Below are positions 1 through 6,029 of a DNA stretch of 7,899 bases, piece by piece (the stretch's first letter is position 1; every line of letters starts with the position of its first letter). The position numbers and the translations under genes were made by a program. The DNA comes from Vulcanimicrobiota bacterium (lineage in GTDB: Bacteria > Eremiobacterota > Eremiobacteria > Baltobacterales > Baltobacteraceae). The stretch lies in the NCBI GenBank assembly GCA_030042755.1, contig JASHZC010000341.1, positions 1 to 7,899 of the forward strand, in the 5' to 3' direction. Under the pieces are notes generated by a model. That model saw only the letters and a list, made by a program, of their open reading frames with translations, was not told the DNA's origin and searched no databases.

Positions 1-823
1 CGCGCCAGATGAATCCCGCAAAGCCGACCGCCGACAGCAGGCAGCTCCACACGATGTCCGGACTTGGAAGCCAATCTCTGCGTTCACCGAATGACGAGGC
101 ATATTCGAAGCAGAAGAAGGCGAGTAACGCGAACGCGACGCCCGGGATGTCGAAGCGTCCGGTCCATTGGCGCCCCGGCGCCTCGAGCAGCCCAAAGATG
201 ACGCTCCCCGCGAACACGGCGAGCAACGCATATAGCACAAACGCATCGCGCCAGTGAGCATGGTCGAGAAACCAGCCGCCGATAAATGGTCCCGCTGCGA
301 CGCCCGAGAGCGAGACCACCGAAAAGAACGAGAACGCTATGCCGCGCAGCCGCGGCGGAAAGAGCGTCAACACGGTCGCCACGGCGCAGACGAAAAATGT
401 TCCTTGCGCCATTCCTTGGAAGCAGCGGCCGACGTTGAAGGCAGTCAACGAAGTCGTGACCGCGAGGGACAACGTGAGGAATCCGAACGTCAGGTGTCCG
501 ACACCGAAGACCACTTTCCGCCCGAAGCGATAGATGAGCCACGGCGTGAGCAGAATCATGACCCAGTAGAACGTATTGAATCCGATCGATGTCCAGGGTA
601 GTTCATCGGCGCTCGCACCTAGACTCCCGCCGACGTAGTTTTGGATGGACTGAAACACGGCGCCGAACGATTGATCGACGAAAAGCGAGATCAGCGCGGC
701 GAGCATCACGAAGATGTTGCCGACGCTAACGCCTTCGAAAAGCTCGATTCGGAAGAACGATCGGCTAGGCGCGGCGGTCATCTTGCGCGCCGGTTTCGCC
801 GTAGGCGGCGACAAAGCTGCCAC
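1..823 (-). CDS. MFS drug:H+ antiporter, DHA2/EmrB-QacA type (partial, C-terminus beyond left edge)
   Basis: This is an inner-membrane, proton-driven exporter of the 14-TM DHA2 branch; the substrate cannot be read from sequence. About 274 residues are present. An Arg/Phe-rich N-terminus leads into TM1 (about residues 34-52). A periplasmic loop with SLGAS..ELPW follows, typical of EmrB proteins. Motif A appears as YRFGRK (98-103), a motif B-like GRCFQGMAQG spans 132-141, and motif C appears as GPFIGGWFLDHAHWRD (178-193). The frame is open to the left edge. I chose the GTG at 823 because GGAG (832-835) lies 8 nt upstream and an in-frame TAG stands just before it. The ATG at 781 is the alternative, but it has no ribosome-binding site. 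TATAGA at 844-849 could be a -10 box giving a very short leader, though no good -35 is visible. The family call is firm; the exact start is less so. Confidence 0.9.
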   Translation of the reverse strand, partial: MAALSPPTAKPARKMTAAPSRSFFRIELFEGVSVGNIFVMLAALISLFVDQSFGAVFQSIQNYVGGSLGASADELPWTSIGFNTFYWVMILLTPWLIYRFGRKVVFGVGHLTFGFLTLSLAVTTSLTAFNVGRCFQGMAQGTFFVCAVATVLTLFPPRLRGIAFSFFSVVSLSGVAAGPFIGGWFLDHAHWRDAFVLYALLAVFAGSVIFGLLEAPGRQWTGRFDIPGVAFALLAFFCFEYASSFGERRDWLPSPDIVWSCLLSAVGFAGFIWR

Positions 824-1022
824 CGGCGAGACTCCGAGACGGGTCTATACACAACGGCATTTTGTTGGATACGCCACAGCTTGGCTTATACCAAATCGCG
901 CCGGTCCCAACACCCGAAGCCGATACGGCCGGGGTTCAACCCGGAGATTTCTGCGCGCGACATTGCTTCGGTCGAGCCCTTTTACGGTGACCCCGACCAG
1001 ATGCCCTAGAGCGCGATCGGCT
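824..1022. other. Intergenic gap upstream of the exporter with small inverted repeats
   Basis: No convincing gene lies here. The open frames across it are Arg/Pro-rich and have no family-like motifs. It holds an inverted repeat TTGG-CTTATA-CCAA (881-894), a stem-loop CCGGG/CCCGG (929-944) preceded by GCCG-ATA-CGGC, and a possible -10 box for the exporter (844-849, minus strand). The 881-894 repeat lies about 60 bp upstream of the exporter start, where a repressor operator would sit. Operator function is inference only. Confidence 0.35.
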
Positions 1023-1217
1023 TCAGGTGGGCGGGGAGTGCCGCTGGCTATGACGGTCGACGACCTGAAGGGCCTCCGCGGCATAGCGTTTTCGGCGCGG
1101 ACCGCCTTCTGACGCTTGAAGAAATTCGACTTCCACTTGTGAGTCCGGATGCACCGCGGTGACGATCGCCTCCTCGTCCTCGCCGCGCACGACTACGTGT
1201 TGACCGACGCGAATCAC
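1023..1217 (-). CDS. Small SH3/KOW-like hypothetical protein (64 aa)
   Basis: The gene encodes a 64-residue soluble protein with no signal peptide or TM segment. Residues 2-52 alternate hydrophobic and charged positions as in a small beta barrel: VGQHVVVRG (4-12), then EEAIVTAVHPD (15-25), VEVEFL (28-33) and a basic KRYAAEALQVV end. This resembles KOW/SH3-like folds, in which VRG..EEAIVTAV forms the first strands. The C-terminal dozen residues (RHSQRHSPPT) look disordered. The start is GTG at 1217, with GAGG 8 nt upstream and an in-frame TAG closing the frame just before. TTGCAC (1255-1260) and TAGCAT (1230-1235) could be -35/-10 boxes, but the 19-nt spacer makes this weak. I do not recognise a named family, and the function is unknown. 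Confidence 0.6.
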   Translation of the reverse strand: MIRVGQHVVVRGEDEEAIVTAVHPDSQVEVEFLQASEGGPRRKRYAAEALQVVDRHSQRHSPPT

Positions 1218-1342
1218 CCTACAGACCTCATGCTAGCGCTCCCGAATGACTGGTGTGCAACGTGCCTTAGGGCGTCCACCTTCGCCGCCTTACCACGCCT
1301 TACCGCGTCGCGGCCATTCGGCTCCTCGAAGGACGTCCAATG

Positions 1343-1383
1343 AAAAAGCCCGTGTCCCGCCGGGCAGGCATCGCGCCCGGCGG
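1343..1383 (-). terminator. Rho-independent terminator or attenuator-like hairpin pair, minus strand
   Basis: On the minus strand a 5-bp stem GCCCG/CGGGC (1361-1365 with 1348-1352, 8-nt loop) is followed at once by five T (1343-1347), which is the form of an intrinsic terminator. Upstream on the same strand, a perfect 9-bp stem CCGCCGGGC/GCCCGGCGG (1375-1383 with 1357-1365, 9-nt loop) uses the same 1361-1365 segment, so the two stems exclude each other. CGGCTAGCCG (1381-1390) is a further self-complementary overlap. It could end transcripts coming from the VOC gene, or it could be a conditional terminator ahead of the 1023-1217 gene. Confidence 0.45.
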
Positions 1384-1475
1384 CTAGCCGGCGCGGCCTC
1401 CACGTCGAGCTAGTCGCGACAACGACGTCCTCGAATACCTCTTGAACATCCGGCTCTGGGAGTTCGCATAGATCA

Positions 1476-1567
1476 TAGACCCGCGGGAAAAGAAGCCCCT
1501 CTCTAAGAGAGCCTTTCGTAGGTAGACACGCGTCAAAGCGAAGCCCCTTTCTAAAAGCGCTTTCCGT
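1476..1567. repeat. Imperfect tandem duplication, unit about 45 bp, two copies
   Basis: Copy A (1476-1519) and copy B (1523-1567) align with about 35 of 45 positions identical and one 1-nt gap. Both begin TAGAC.CGCG, share GAAGCCCCT (1492-1500 and 1540-1548) and then TCTAA, and end CGT. Copy A can fold CTCTC-TAA-GAGAG; copy B contains the palindrome AAAGCGCTTT (1554-1563). No third copy is clear. I do not recognise the element. Confidence 0.6.
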
Positions 1568-1694
1568 TAAAAGGTACGGGCACAGGTAACTACGACCATT
1601 TTAGCGTGCAGGGACCGCATCGACTACCCGAAAAACGGGGATTGCCTCGGCTAGCGTCTATGCTGGTAGATCTGTGCCATTTGAGCTCGCCGGC

Positions 1695-2015
1695 TTAGTG
1701 GAATGTCTGCGTTAGATTGAAAATCAGACCATAGCGATCGCGAAGATAGCAGCGCGGTATCGACGGGTTCTCTTCGATGAGGGTGCAGCCTTGAGCGAGT
1801 AACCGTTCCTTGGTGTCGCCAACGTTCTCGACCTCGAACTCGAATACCGCGCCGTTGTCGTCGCCACCTTCGAAATAGAGCGTGAACTCGCCGAGATCAA
1901 AACCCAGCAGACTTTCGCTCTCCGCCACGATGGGAAAGCCTAAGGCCTCGTTATAGTATTCCTTCGCTCCCTCGAAGTCATTGGTCCTCAATATGACATC
2001 GCTAGTCGCTTTCAT
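1695..2015 (-). CDS. VOC-superfamily (glyoxalase/bleomycin-resistance fold) protein
   Basis: The gene encodes a single-domain cytoplasmic protein of 106 aa in the vicinal oxygen chelate fold. The first beta-alpha module is VILRTNDFEGAKEYYNEALGF (split around residues 7-27) and the second starts at FEFEVENVGDTKERLLAQG. RDRYGLIFNL ends the fold where relatives read DPDGN.IEL. The usual metal ligands appear absent: the only His is the last residue, and the usual Glu near the C-terminus is Asn. A metal-dependent glyoxalase or dioxygenase activity is therefore doubtful, and a binding role is possible. I prefer the ATG at 2015 because the family similarity starts there. A TTG at 2045 extends the frame by 10 residues, but its GGGAG directly abuts the start. 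The gene lies 48 bp behind the membrane receptor on the same strand, so the two probably form one transcript. Confidence 0.85.
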   Translation of the reverse strand: MKATSDVILRTNDFEGAKEYYNEALGFPIVAESESLLGFDLGEFTLYFEGGDDNGAVFEFEVENVGDTKERLLAQGCTLIEENPSIPRCYLRDRYGLIFNLTQTFH

Positions 2016-2063
2016 GCGATTTGCGATTCGGCCATCCGCGTACAACTCCCGTCAAAAGGGACG

Positions 2064-3737
2064 TTAGGAAACGCCGAGTCGTGCGCGCAGCGCGGTCAGC
2101 TCCAACCGGATCCGATCGCTGTCGATAGCGCCTAGAGAAGTCGCTGCGCCGTGCGCGATGCGCTTGATGGCGTCATCGATATCTGGCGGCATCTCTTCGC
2201 CGCTTTCCCGTTCCCCGGTCGCAATCGCACCGACGACGCGGCCGGCGCGAACCATCGGATAGAGGCGGTCGCCTGGAAATGCGGTCGGTACCGTGTGGAT
2301 GAGCAGTGGCTCGTGGTGCGCGCGCAGTTCGACGTAAGCCGTATCGTTGTGGTCGATCTCCGGCGCCGCTACCGCGAACGACGATCGAACTTGCTGTAGG
2401 CCGGAGTCTTGCGCCAGGTAGACCGCCACCCCTTGAACGCGCGCGTAGCGCAGCAGAACGTTGATCGTGTCTCGTACGAGCGGAAGGTCATCGGTGTAGA
2501 ACTGGAGCGTTGACGCAAAGCGTCGCAACGCGCTCTCTTGCTCGTGCCGCGCCCTGAACAGCACGTTGTCGACCACGACGTCGACCCTGCGGTGAAGTAA
2601 TCGGACGCTGACAATGACAACCAGCGCGATTGCGAACTGCAAGATGATGCCTTCTACGTGCGTAACGTCGCTCAAGAAACGTTCGACGACGAATTCGAGC
2701 GCGGCTAGGATAACCACGACCAGCGCCGACGTTAGGGCGAACACGACCGTACGGTTCAAAACGAAGGCGACGTCGAAGACGCGATGACGTAAAATCGCAT
2801 ACGCGAGGGACAAGGGAACCACAACGACCGAAATGTTCGCGTATGTGATAAAGAGCCAATACGGCTCGCCGAACTGATGAAATACGAACATATTTATGGC
2901 GTAGCCAACGCCTCCGAGCATTACGCCCCCGAAGACGATGCCGGCGCGTCCGCGGTCGGCGGGCCGGGCAAATGCTAGGGCAGCCACGCTCGCGCACAGG
3001 ACGACGATGCCCGACGCAGCCGCAAACCCCGAGTACCATCGCTCGTACAGCGCCGTCGATAGCAACAAGAGACCGCAGCAGAAAGCGGCGATTACGACAG
3101 CGTCGACGATGCGTATGGCGGTCCGTTGTTGCGGCGCGGGATTGTCGACGCCTGGAAGGCGGATCGCGAATGAAGCCAGCGCCATCACGGGAAACCAATC
3201 GCACAGGACAACCATTATCGACGCGATCGGCACGTAGAGCCAATTCGGCAACGCCGACAAGTGTTGAACGAACAACGGCCAACTCAGGTCTCCGCCGCCC
3301 AAGAACAAGATGAGCGCGGCGATCATCGTGCCCGGCCTGCGAAAACCGAGATATGCGGCGAGCAGCAGCGCGAAGCTGATCGCAAGATCTTCCAAGATTC
3401 GCACGAACAGCGAAGGCTGTATAATCGGTTTCGTAAGGGGCAACGTGAGAACCAGCGTCTGCGAGCCGCGGCGAACACGGCGCCTAACCGTAGCTCCTTC
3501 GCGGCCATACCTGTGTAGGTAGGCGACGCGATCGTACACGACGATATCGCCCGACCGCAGTCCTGCTTTGGCGGCACCCGCTCCGACGTGGGTGACGACC
3601 ACGTTTTGACCATCCCACTTTGACAGGACATCCACGCCGTAGCCCGCCGGCAAGAAGTCCGTCGCGAGAATCATCACGAGCCAGAGCAGGGCGAACGCCG
3701 GCAATAGGTACGAACCGGCACTCCTAGGCCGTTCCAT
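2064..3737 (-). CDS. PDZ - multi-TM - GAF membrane receptor, ComP-like but without kinase domain
   Basis: With the ATG at 3737 the product has 557 residues. TM1 spans about 11-31. A PDZ-like domain follows (about 34-103) with the carboxylate-loop region and AGLRSGDIVVYD. About nine further hydrophobic segments lie between about 111 and 381, including the LAYAILRHRVFDVAFVLNR stretch (311-329), which resembles the YAI.R.RLFD motif after the TM bundle of ComP-like sensors. A cytoplasmic linker (VDNVLFRARHEQESALRRFA) leads into a GAF-like domain (about 405-535), and the protein ends in a short helix ending ELTALRARLGVS. In ComP-like kinases the HisKA_3 and HATPase modules would follow; here there is a TAA stop. 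The PDZ part is probably outside the membrane and GAF inside. Upstream starts exist (GTG at 3827), but the Arg-containing segment just before TM1 fits 3737. The role is probably sensing or scaffolding; the signal is unknown. Confidence 0.8.
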   Translation of the reverse strand: MERPRSAGSYLLPAFALLWLVMILATDFLPAGYGVDVLSKWDGQNVVVTHVGAGAAKAGLRSGDIVVYDRVAYLHRYGREGATVRRRVRRGSQTLVLTLPLTKPIIQPSLFVRILEDLAISFALLLAAYLGFRRPGTMIAALILFLGGGDLSWPLFVQHLSALPNWLYVPIASIMVVLCDWFPVMALASFAIRLPGVDNPAPQQRTAIRIVDAVVIAAFCCGLLLLSTALYERWYSGFAAASGIVVLCASVAALAFARPADRGRAGIVFGGVMLGGVGYAINMFVFHQFGEPYWLFITYANISVVVVPLSLAYAILRHRVFDVAFVLNRTVVFALTSALVVVILAALEFVVERFLSDVTHVEGIILQFAIALVVIVSVRLLHRRVDVVVDNVLFRARHEQESALRRFASTLQFYTDDLPLVRDTINVLLRYARVQGVAVYLAQDSGLQQVRSSFAVAAPEIDHNDTAYVELRAHHEPLLIHTVPTAFPGDRLYPMVRAGRVVGAIATGERESGEEMPPDIDDAIKRIAHGAATSLGAIDSDRIRLELTALRARLGVS

Positions 3738-3798
3738 TCGTGGTGCTTTCGCGGCCCAGCGCGTGCACCCTCGAAGAACGGCACGCCAGCGGGCCAAT
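3738..3798. promoter_or_regulatory. Short divergent intergenic region between receptor and secreted-protein genes
   Basis: About 60 bp separate the preferred starts of two divergent genes (3737 minus, 3799 plus). Both promoters must lie here or inside the opposing 5' coding ends. The stretch is GC-rich and I could not find convincing -35/-10 pairs on either strand. The spacing permits co-regulation, but this is positional inference. Confidence 0.3.
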
Positions 3799-5095
3799 AT
3801 GCCCGTCGAGAGAACTAAAACGAGCACGACGATGACGGTAGTGCTAGCCGCAGCAATGACTTACGCGCTGCACTTGATCTCCTTTCCGGCGGGATGGTCG
3901 ACACCAAGCCCGGCCCGTGCGCCCAGCATTGGAACTCGCCCGACGGACGCCGCGATGGGCTCAAACGGGACGGTGGCCGTAATACTCGCCAATAAATCCA
4001 CGTATTCGGTTGGTGCGTCAGGGCCGATGTTAGTCGAGAACCCGGCGCAACGTTTGCTGATCGTTCGCGCGGATGGAACGACGACGATCCTCAATTCGCC
4101 GGTCGGTTCGGTGACGCTTCCGGACTTCCCGACGTACCGAGATTGTTCTTACGATGCGCGGAACTGCGCGGCGTTCACCCGCATCGTCGTGGCTGCTGAC
4201 GGGACTCCCTTCGTCACCTTCTCGGACCACTTTAGCGGCGCGTTTAGCGGAATTCGAGAAGCCGCGCTCGTGTGGAACGGCTCGTGGCACGTGTTACAAA
4301 AGCAAAAGGTCTTACATGGATTGGCGAAACCTAGGGACCCGGACAACCTTTCGATAGCGGCAGCGGACACGCCCGATGATTACGCGTTCACGGGCAACTA
4401 CCACGACAGTTTTGCTAACGAAGACCTCAATGACGCAGCCCGCGCCCCGTTCTATATGGCCGACGTCTCGGGCGTTTCGTTTTATTGGGGTAGCGTGGGG
4501 CTAGGCCTTGGCGATGCCACTGCGATCCGCGGTCCATTCGTTGCCGGTTTCGACGGCGGGATCAAACTCGTGGGGCCACCCCCCGAGGGTCTCCCAGCAC
4601 TGGCGTTGCTATGGCGGTGCGTTCAAAGTGCTCTGGCAGTTCATCCGTGCGCGAAGACCGTGCTCGGCCCGGGAGTGGCTTACGGTGTCGACTCCAGGGG
4701 CGAAGTCGTCGGCGACGACGAGCCGCAATTCGCCGGCGATTCGTCAGCGTTACACGCTGTCGGTCGACCGGTACTATGGCGCGGCCGCGGAGACCGTGCG
4801 CTTGTCCGACCAATACGGGGCGGCCTACGCGATTGCCGAAGCCGGTACCATTGTCGGGACGTTCCGAGGTACGAAGGCCCACGAAGGAGCTTTCGGGCCG
4901 ACCAGCGGGTTTATCGCCGACGCGCGCGAGCGACGGCCGCACGCGGTTCCGCTCGATCCGCTCGTCCAAAATCTAGGAAACCGTCACGTCTCAGCGGCGT
5001 TCGGCGTAGCCGATGACGGCCGTATTCTCGCCATCGTAATCGCTAAGGGTGACAGGCCAGGTCGCGGTAAACTCGCGATTCTCACCCCGCAATGA
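3799..5095 (+). pseudogene. Secreted HAF-repeat-like protein, interrupted by a +1 frameshift near 4780-4790
   Basis: The product begins with a signal peptide: basic MPVERTK, hydrophobic TVVLAAAMTYALHLISF, and a likely cut after ARA. Mature segments resemble HAF-family extracellular repeats: EAALVWNGSWHVL; GVAYGVDSRGEVVG (around 4675-4716) followed by RPVLWRG; and in the next frame GAAYAIAEAGTIVG (around 4820-4860). The first frame is convincing up to the TGG-CGC-GGC codons at 4777-4785. It then turns Arg-rich and runs to a stop at 5016. The second frame is convincing from GCG at 4787 to the TGA at 5093-5095 (ending KLAILTPQ). Removing one base in the palindromic GCGGCCGC (4781-4788) would give LWRG-AET-VRL, restoring the expected spacing and a protein of about 431 aa. 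This is either a sequencing or assembly error or a true inactivation. The start at 3799 fits the signal peptide; GTG 3763 and ATG 3832 are alternatives. The function is unknown. Confidence 0.7.
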
Positions 5096-5226
5096 ATCTG
5101 ACCTTGCAGTCCACCACCGTAGGGCTTCTCTGCGACTAAAATCCTGCCCACGTTCAGACGATAACAGTCTTAGAGGGCCCTTTGTCGGACCCTCCAAGCT
5201 GCAATTCTCGAGGAGCAGGTGAGATC
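5096..5226. other. Intergenic region with hairpin upstream of the 58-aa gene
   Basis: A stem-loop GAGGG-C-CC / GG-A-CCCTC (5173-5194, loop TTTGTC) lies between the HAF gene and the 58-aa gene. No T run follows, so it is a poor intrinsic terminator. The ribosome-binding sequence AGGTGA (5217-5222) lies just before the next gene. TAAAAT (5137-5142) could be a -10 box, but no matching -35 is visible. Confidence 0.3.
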
Positions 5227-5403
5227 ATGTCTACAGATGATGCAAAACGGCAAGCCGTAGAACCCAGCGTGAACGCTGCGCGCATCAAGCTGATTGGCAT
5301 CGGCCATAGGATCATGCCAAATCGGCCGGCCGAGGAGATTGAAGCTTGGGCGCAGGCGACTCTGGAAGAATACCTGCGGCTCGGCATCGTTCGCATTGCC
5401 TGA
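5227..5403 (+). CDS. Small hypothetical protein (58 aa)
   Basis: This short soluble protein has no signal peptide or TM segment. A polar N-terminus (MSTDDAKRQAVEPS) is followed by a hydrophobic, strand-like IKLIGIGHRI (21-30). A predicted helix PAEEIEAWAQATLEEYLRLG (34-53) follows, ending in IVRIA. The ATG at 5227 is chosen because AGGTGA lies 4 nt upstream and AGGAG 11 nt upstream, the strongest ribosome-binding context on the plus strand here. The DUF805 gene starts 35 bp downstream, so the two probably share a transcript. I do not recognise the family. The good start context and the balanced helix argue that it is real. Confidence 0.55.
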   Translation: MSTDDAKRQAVEPSVNAARIKLIGIGHRIMPNRPAEEIEAWAQATLEEYLRLGIVRIA

Positions 5404-5438
5404 TCGCCAACACCCCACGTAACAGCGGGATGAGCGTA

Positions 5439-5846
5439 ATGAAATACTATTTGGAAGCATTTCAAAAGTATGCGGTTTTTACTGGCCGGTCCAGCCGAAG
5501 CGAGTTTTGGTTTTTTCAGCTGTTCACGTTTCTGGTCACAATACTCTTAGCGGTCATCGCCGGCGTCGTGGCGGCCATCACAGGCGCAGCAGAGAACGTG
5601 GCAATCTGGCCTGCCGACCTTTACATTTTTGCCACGCTCATCCCCTCGATCGCGATCTCAGTTCGGCGACTCCACGACATCCGCCTAAGTGGCTGGTGGT
5701 TCCTACTCAGCTTCGTTCCGCTCTTCGGCAGCGTCGCGCTGCTCGTTATGTTCTGCCTCGACAGTCAGCCCGGCTCGAACCAGTTTGGCCCGAATCCCAA
5801 AGACGCAGTTCAACCAGCGCCAAGGGCGGACACAACGCTGGCCTGA
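5439..5846 (+). CDS. DUF805 family integral membrane protein
   Basis: The gene encodes a 135-aa inner-membrane protein with the hallmarks of DUF805: YYLEAFQKYAVFTGR at the N-terminus, GRSSRSEFWFF (16-26), a long hydrophobic segment (about 27-49), IPSIAISVRRLHD (68-80), SGWWFLLSFVPLFGSVALLV (84-103) and the C-terminal NQFGPNP (114-120). Three to four TM helices fit this. The family's function is not established, although members are widespread and often sit near stress or unknown genes. The ATG at 5439 has GGGA 8 nt upstream. An ATG 9 nt earlier (5430) is in frame and cannot be excluded. The gene lies 35 bp behind the 58-aa gene. The tail AVQPAPRADTTLA is polar and probably disordered. Confidence 0.92.
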   Translation: MKYYLEAFQKYAVFTGRSSRSEFWFFQLFTFLVTILLAVIAGVVAAITGAAENVAIWPADLYIFATLIPSIAISVRRLHDIRLSGWWFLLSFVPLFGSVALLVMFCLDSQPGSNQFGPNPKDAVQPAPRADTTLA

Positions 5847-6029
5847 CAGCGGTCCGCTGCGCGGGCAGGTAATACGGCGGGTCTGCCGGATTCCGTAGTG
5901 CCGAGCTCCTTGGGGGGCGTGAACCGAGATCTTCGGACGTTCGAAACGCGACGTTTTAGCTGTCAGCGCACCGTCGTAACCGGGCCAGAGGCCTAGGTTC
6001 TACACAGAGAATCGTCGTATTGGCTTTGC
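5847..6029. promoter_or_regulatory. Region upstream of bfr with repeated GACGTT arms and a palindrome
   Basis: Directly after the DUF805 stop is the palindrome CAGCGG-T-CCGCTG (5847-5859), followed by a weak GGCAG/CTGCC pairing with no T run. At 5936-5956, GACGTT occurs twice 14 bp apart (5936-5941, 5950-5955), and AACG (5945-5948) between them can pair with either flanking CGTT. This alternating pattern is operator-like and lies about 75-95 bp before bfr. I could not identify a Fur box or a clear sigma70 promoter, and the bfr ATG has no visible Shine-Dalgarno sequence. Confidence 0.3.

Larger units (their letters stand above)
1218..1694. other. Gene-free stretch of about 480 bp with structured elements
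   Basis: No frame here looks coding on either strand. On the minus strand it separates the VOC gene from the small SH3-like gene. Reading from the right it contains: a CCCG-AAAAA-CGGG stem-loop (1627-1639), an imperfect tandem duplication (1476-1567), a GC-rich cluster of overlapping hairpins with an A/T run (1343-1390), and a direct repeat of CGCCTTACC (1286-1294 and 1296-1304). It may be a long 3' trailer, a structured leader for the small gene, or a small RNA locus. The sequence alone does not decide among these. Confidence 0.45.

Noticed and set aside
84..542. Minus-strand open frame of about 150 codons inside the exporter region
   Set aside because: Arg- and Cys-rich translation typical of an off-frame read; the exporter frame on the same strand carries the MFS motifs A, B and C.
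254..601. Plus-strand open frames across the exporter gene
   Set aside because: Highly charged, repetitive Arg/Glu translation antisense to a clear membrane protein; no motifs and no ribosome-binding site.
929..944. CCGGG/CCCGG stem with TTCAA loop resembling a tRNA T-arm
   Set aside because: Stem and loop lengths do not fit T-arm geometry (6-nt loop), and no acceptor, D or anticodon arm can be placed around it.
845..1084. Minus-strand 79-codon frame between exporter and SH3-like gene
   Set aside because: Overlaps the better-supported 64-aa gene, is Arg/Pro-rich, and has no plausible start context or family resemblance.
1286..1304. Direct repeat of CGCCTTACC
   Set aside because: Only two 9-bp copies side by side; too little for a repeat array or a binding-site claim.
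1149..1343. Plus-strand 64-codon frame
   Set aside because: Partly antisense to the 64-aa gene; the rest lies in the structured gene-free stretch, with no domain-like pattern.
2488..3282. Long minus-strand frame (264 codons) inside the receptor gene
   Set aside because: Arg-rich shadow of the receptor in another frame, with no hydrophobic segments or motifs.
4562..4969. Minus- and plus-strand frames across the frameshift zone
   Set aside because: Arg-rich shadows of the HAF gene; they do not carry the repeat motifs seen in the two chosen frames.
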